DNA of 64,000 nucleotides from Singulisphaera acidiphila DSM 18658. Lineage in GTDB: Bacteria > Planctomycetota > Planctomycetia > Isosphaerales > Isosphaeraceae. Made by a program: the position numbers and the translations under genes. Location of the stretch: contig NC_019892.1 of the NCBI RefSeq assembly GCF_000242455.2, positions 6,768,744-6,832,743 on the forward strand, written 5' to 3'. Below are positions 63,709-64,000 of the stretch, piece after piece; positions within the stretch are counted from its first letter, which is position 1; each line of letters begins with the position of its first letter. The notes beneath the pieces are model-generated. The model ran no database searches. It was not told the DNA's origin and was given only the letters and a program-made list of their open reading frames with translations.

Positions 63709-64000
63709 AAAGCCGTCAATGTTGACGTGGGTCGACGCGATCCAGCCAAGACGGTCGATACCGCGCCGGTTCGATCATCAAAAACCATTCCTGCCTTTAC
63801 GAACTCCTGAAATGAGAGCAAGAATGAGGTGCGTGTCGAGACTTCTGCCTCGGAGTTAATCCATTTTTGATGAATGCTTGCAGTCATGTTTTTGGAGGCA
63901 TGGGTTAGTCTTTCAGGTTTAGATTTTTGATGGCAGATGTCTAAGCCAAATGTGCAGACTGAGTGGCCATAAGCTCTTCGTCTCCTGCAACATGGTTCCC
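63709..64000. other. window end, no gene seen
   Basis: The remaining 292 bases show no supported ORF, terminator or RNA. Confidence 0.5.

Noticed and set aside
1..64000. CRISPR arrays, prophage or integron
   Set aside because: No regularly spaced repeats, cas genes, phage structural genes or integrase were seen.

Overview
The window looks like chromosomal DNA of a planctomycete, probably of the Isosphaeraceae type. It is GC-rich and carries several families typical of that group: a DUF1592-type haem-motif protein paired with a DUF1552 protein, Ser/Thr kinases joined to FHA or WD40 modules, a planctomycete-style ECF sigma factor beside a kinase, and an exosortase/PEP-CTERM exopolysaccharide locus. 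Species assignment is inference; no rRNA is present.

Layout. Positions 1-10,040 hold mostly minus-strand housekeeping genes: a truncated alpha/beta hydrolase, purL, a NYN-domain gene lying between purL and purQ, tyrA, an FHA/zinc-ribbon/kinase protein and an acyl-CoA-synthetase-like enzyme. Positions 10,477-22,200 are mixed: a Tat-type intradiol dioxygenase, a YhdJ-like orphan DNA methyltransferase, tRNA-Gly(CCC), a membrane protein, a YceI protein with a divergent-looking MarR regulator and a clear operator, BON and exported PCMT genes, a sulfotransferase, a conserved protein of unknown function, an ISKra4-type insertion sequence whose transposase needs a -1 frameshift, and a CysQ-like phosphatase. 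Positions 22,285-35,252 contain ychF, a three-gene operon (DUF1592-type protein, DUF1552 protein, secreted HEAT-repeat protein), and a kinase-WD40 gene broken at a nine-base C tract, with its ECF sigma factor.

Positions 36,013-63,708 form a large surface-polysaccharide locus. UDP-glucuronate 4-epimerase-like and wecB genes lie on the minus strand. On the plus strand follow a polysaccharide deacetylase, one PEP-CTERM protein, an initiating sugar transferase, exosortase, Wzc-like BY-kinase, an EpsI-type protein, a large membrane protein with three VanZ-like segments, a FemAB-like protein, four glycosyltransferases, an O-antigen-ligase-like protein, an asparagine-synthase-type amidotransferase and a secreted glycoside-hydrolase-like protein. 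Several match families known from XrtA/PEP-CTERM systems of proteobacteria. The likely joint role is synthesis, polymerisation, chain-length control and modification of an exopolysaccharide, coupled to sorting of a PEP-CTERM protein. No Wzx flippase or Wza-like outer-membrane exporter is visible in the window.

The locus has unusually long intergenic stretches (0.4-1.2 kb) between its first genes. Two of them, upstream of wecB and upstream of the exosortase, carry clusters of hairpins that may be regulatory RNA leaders.
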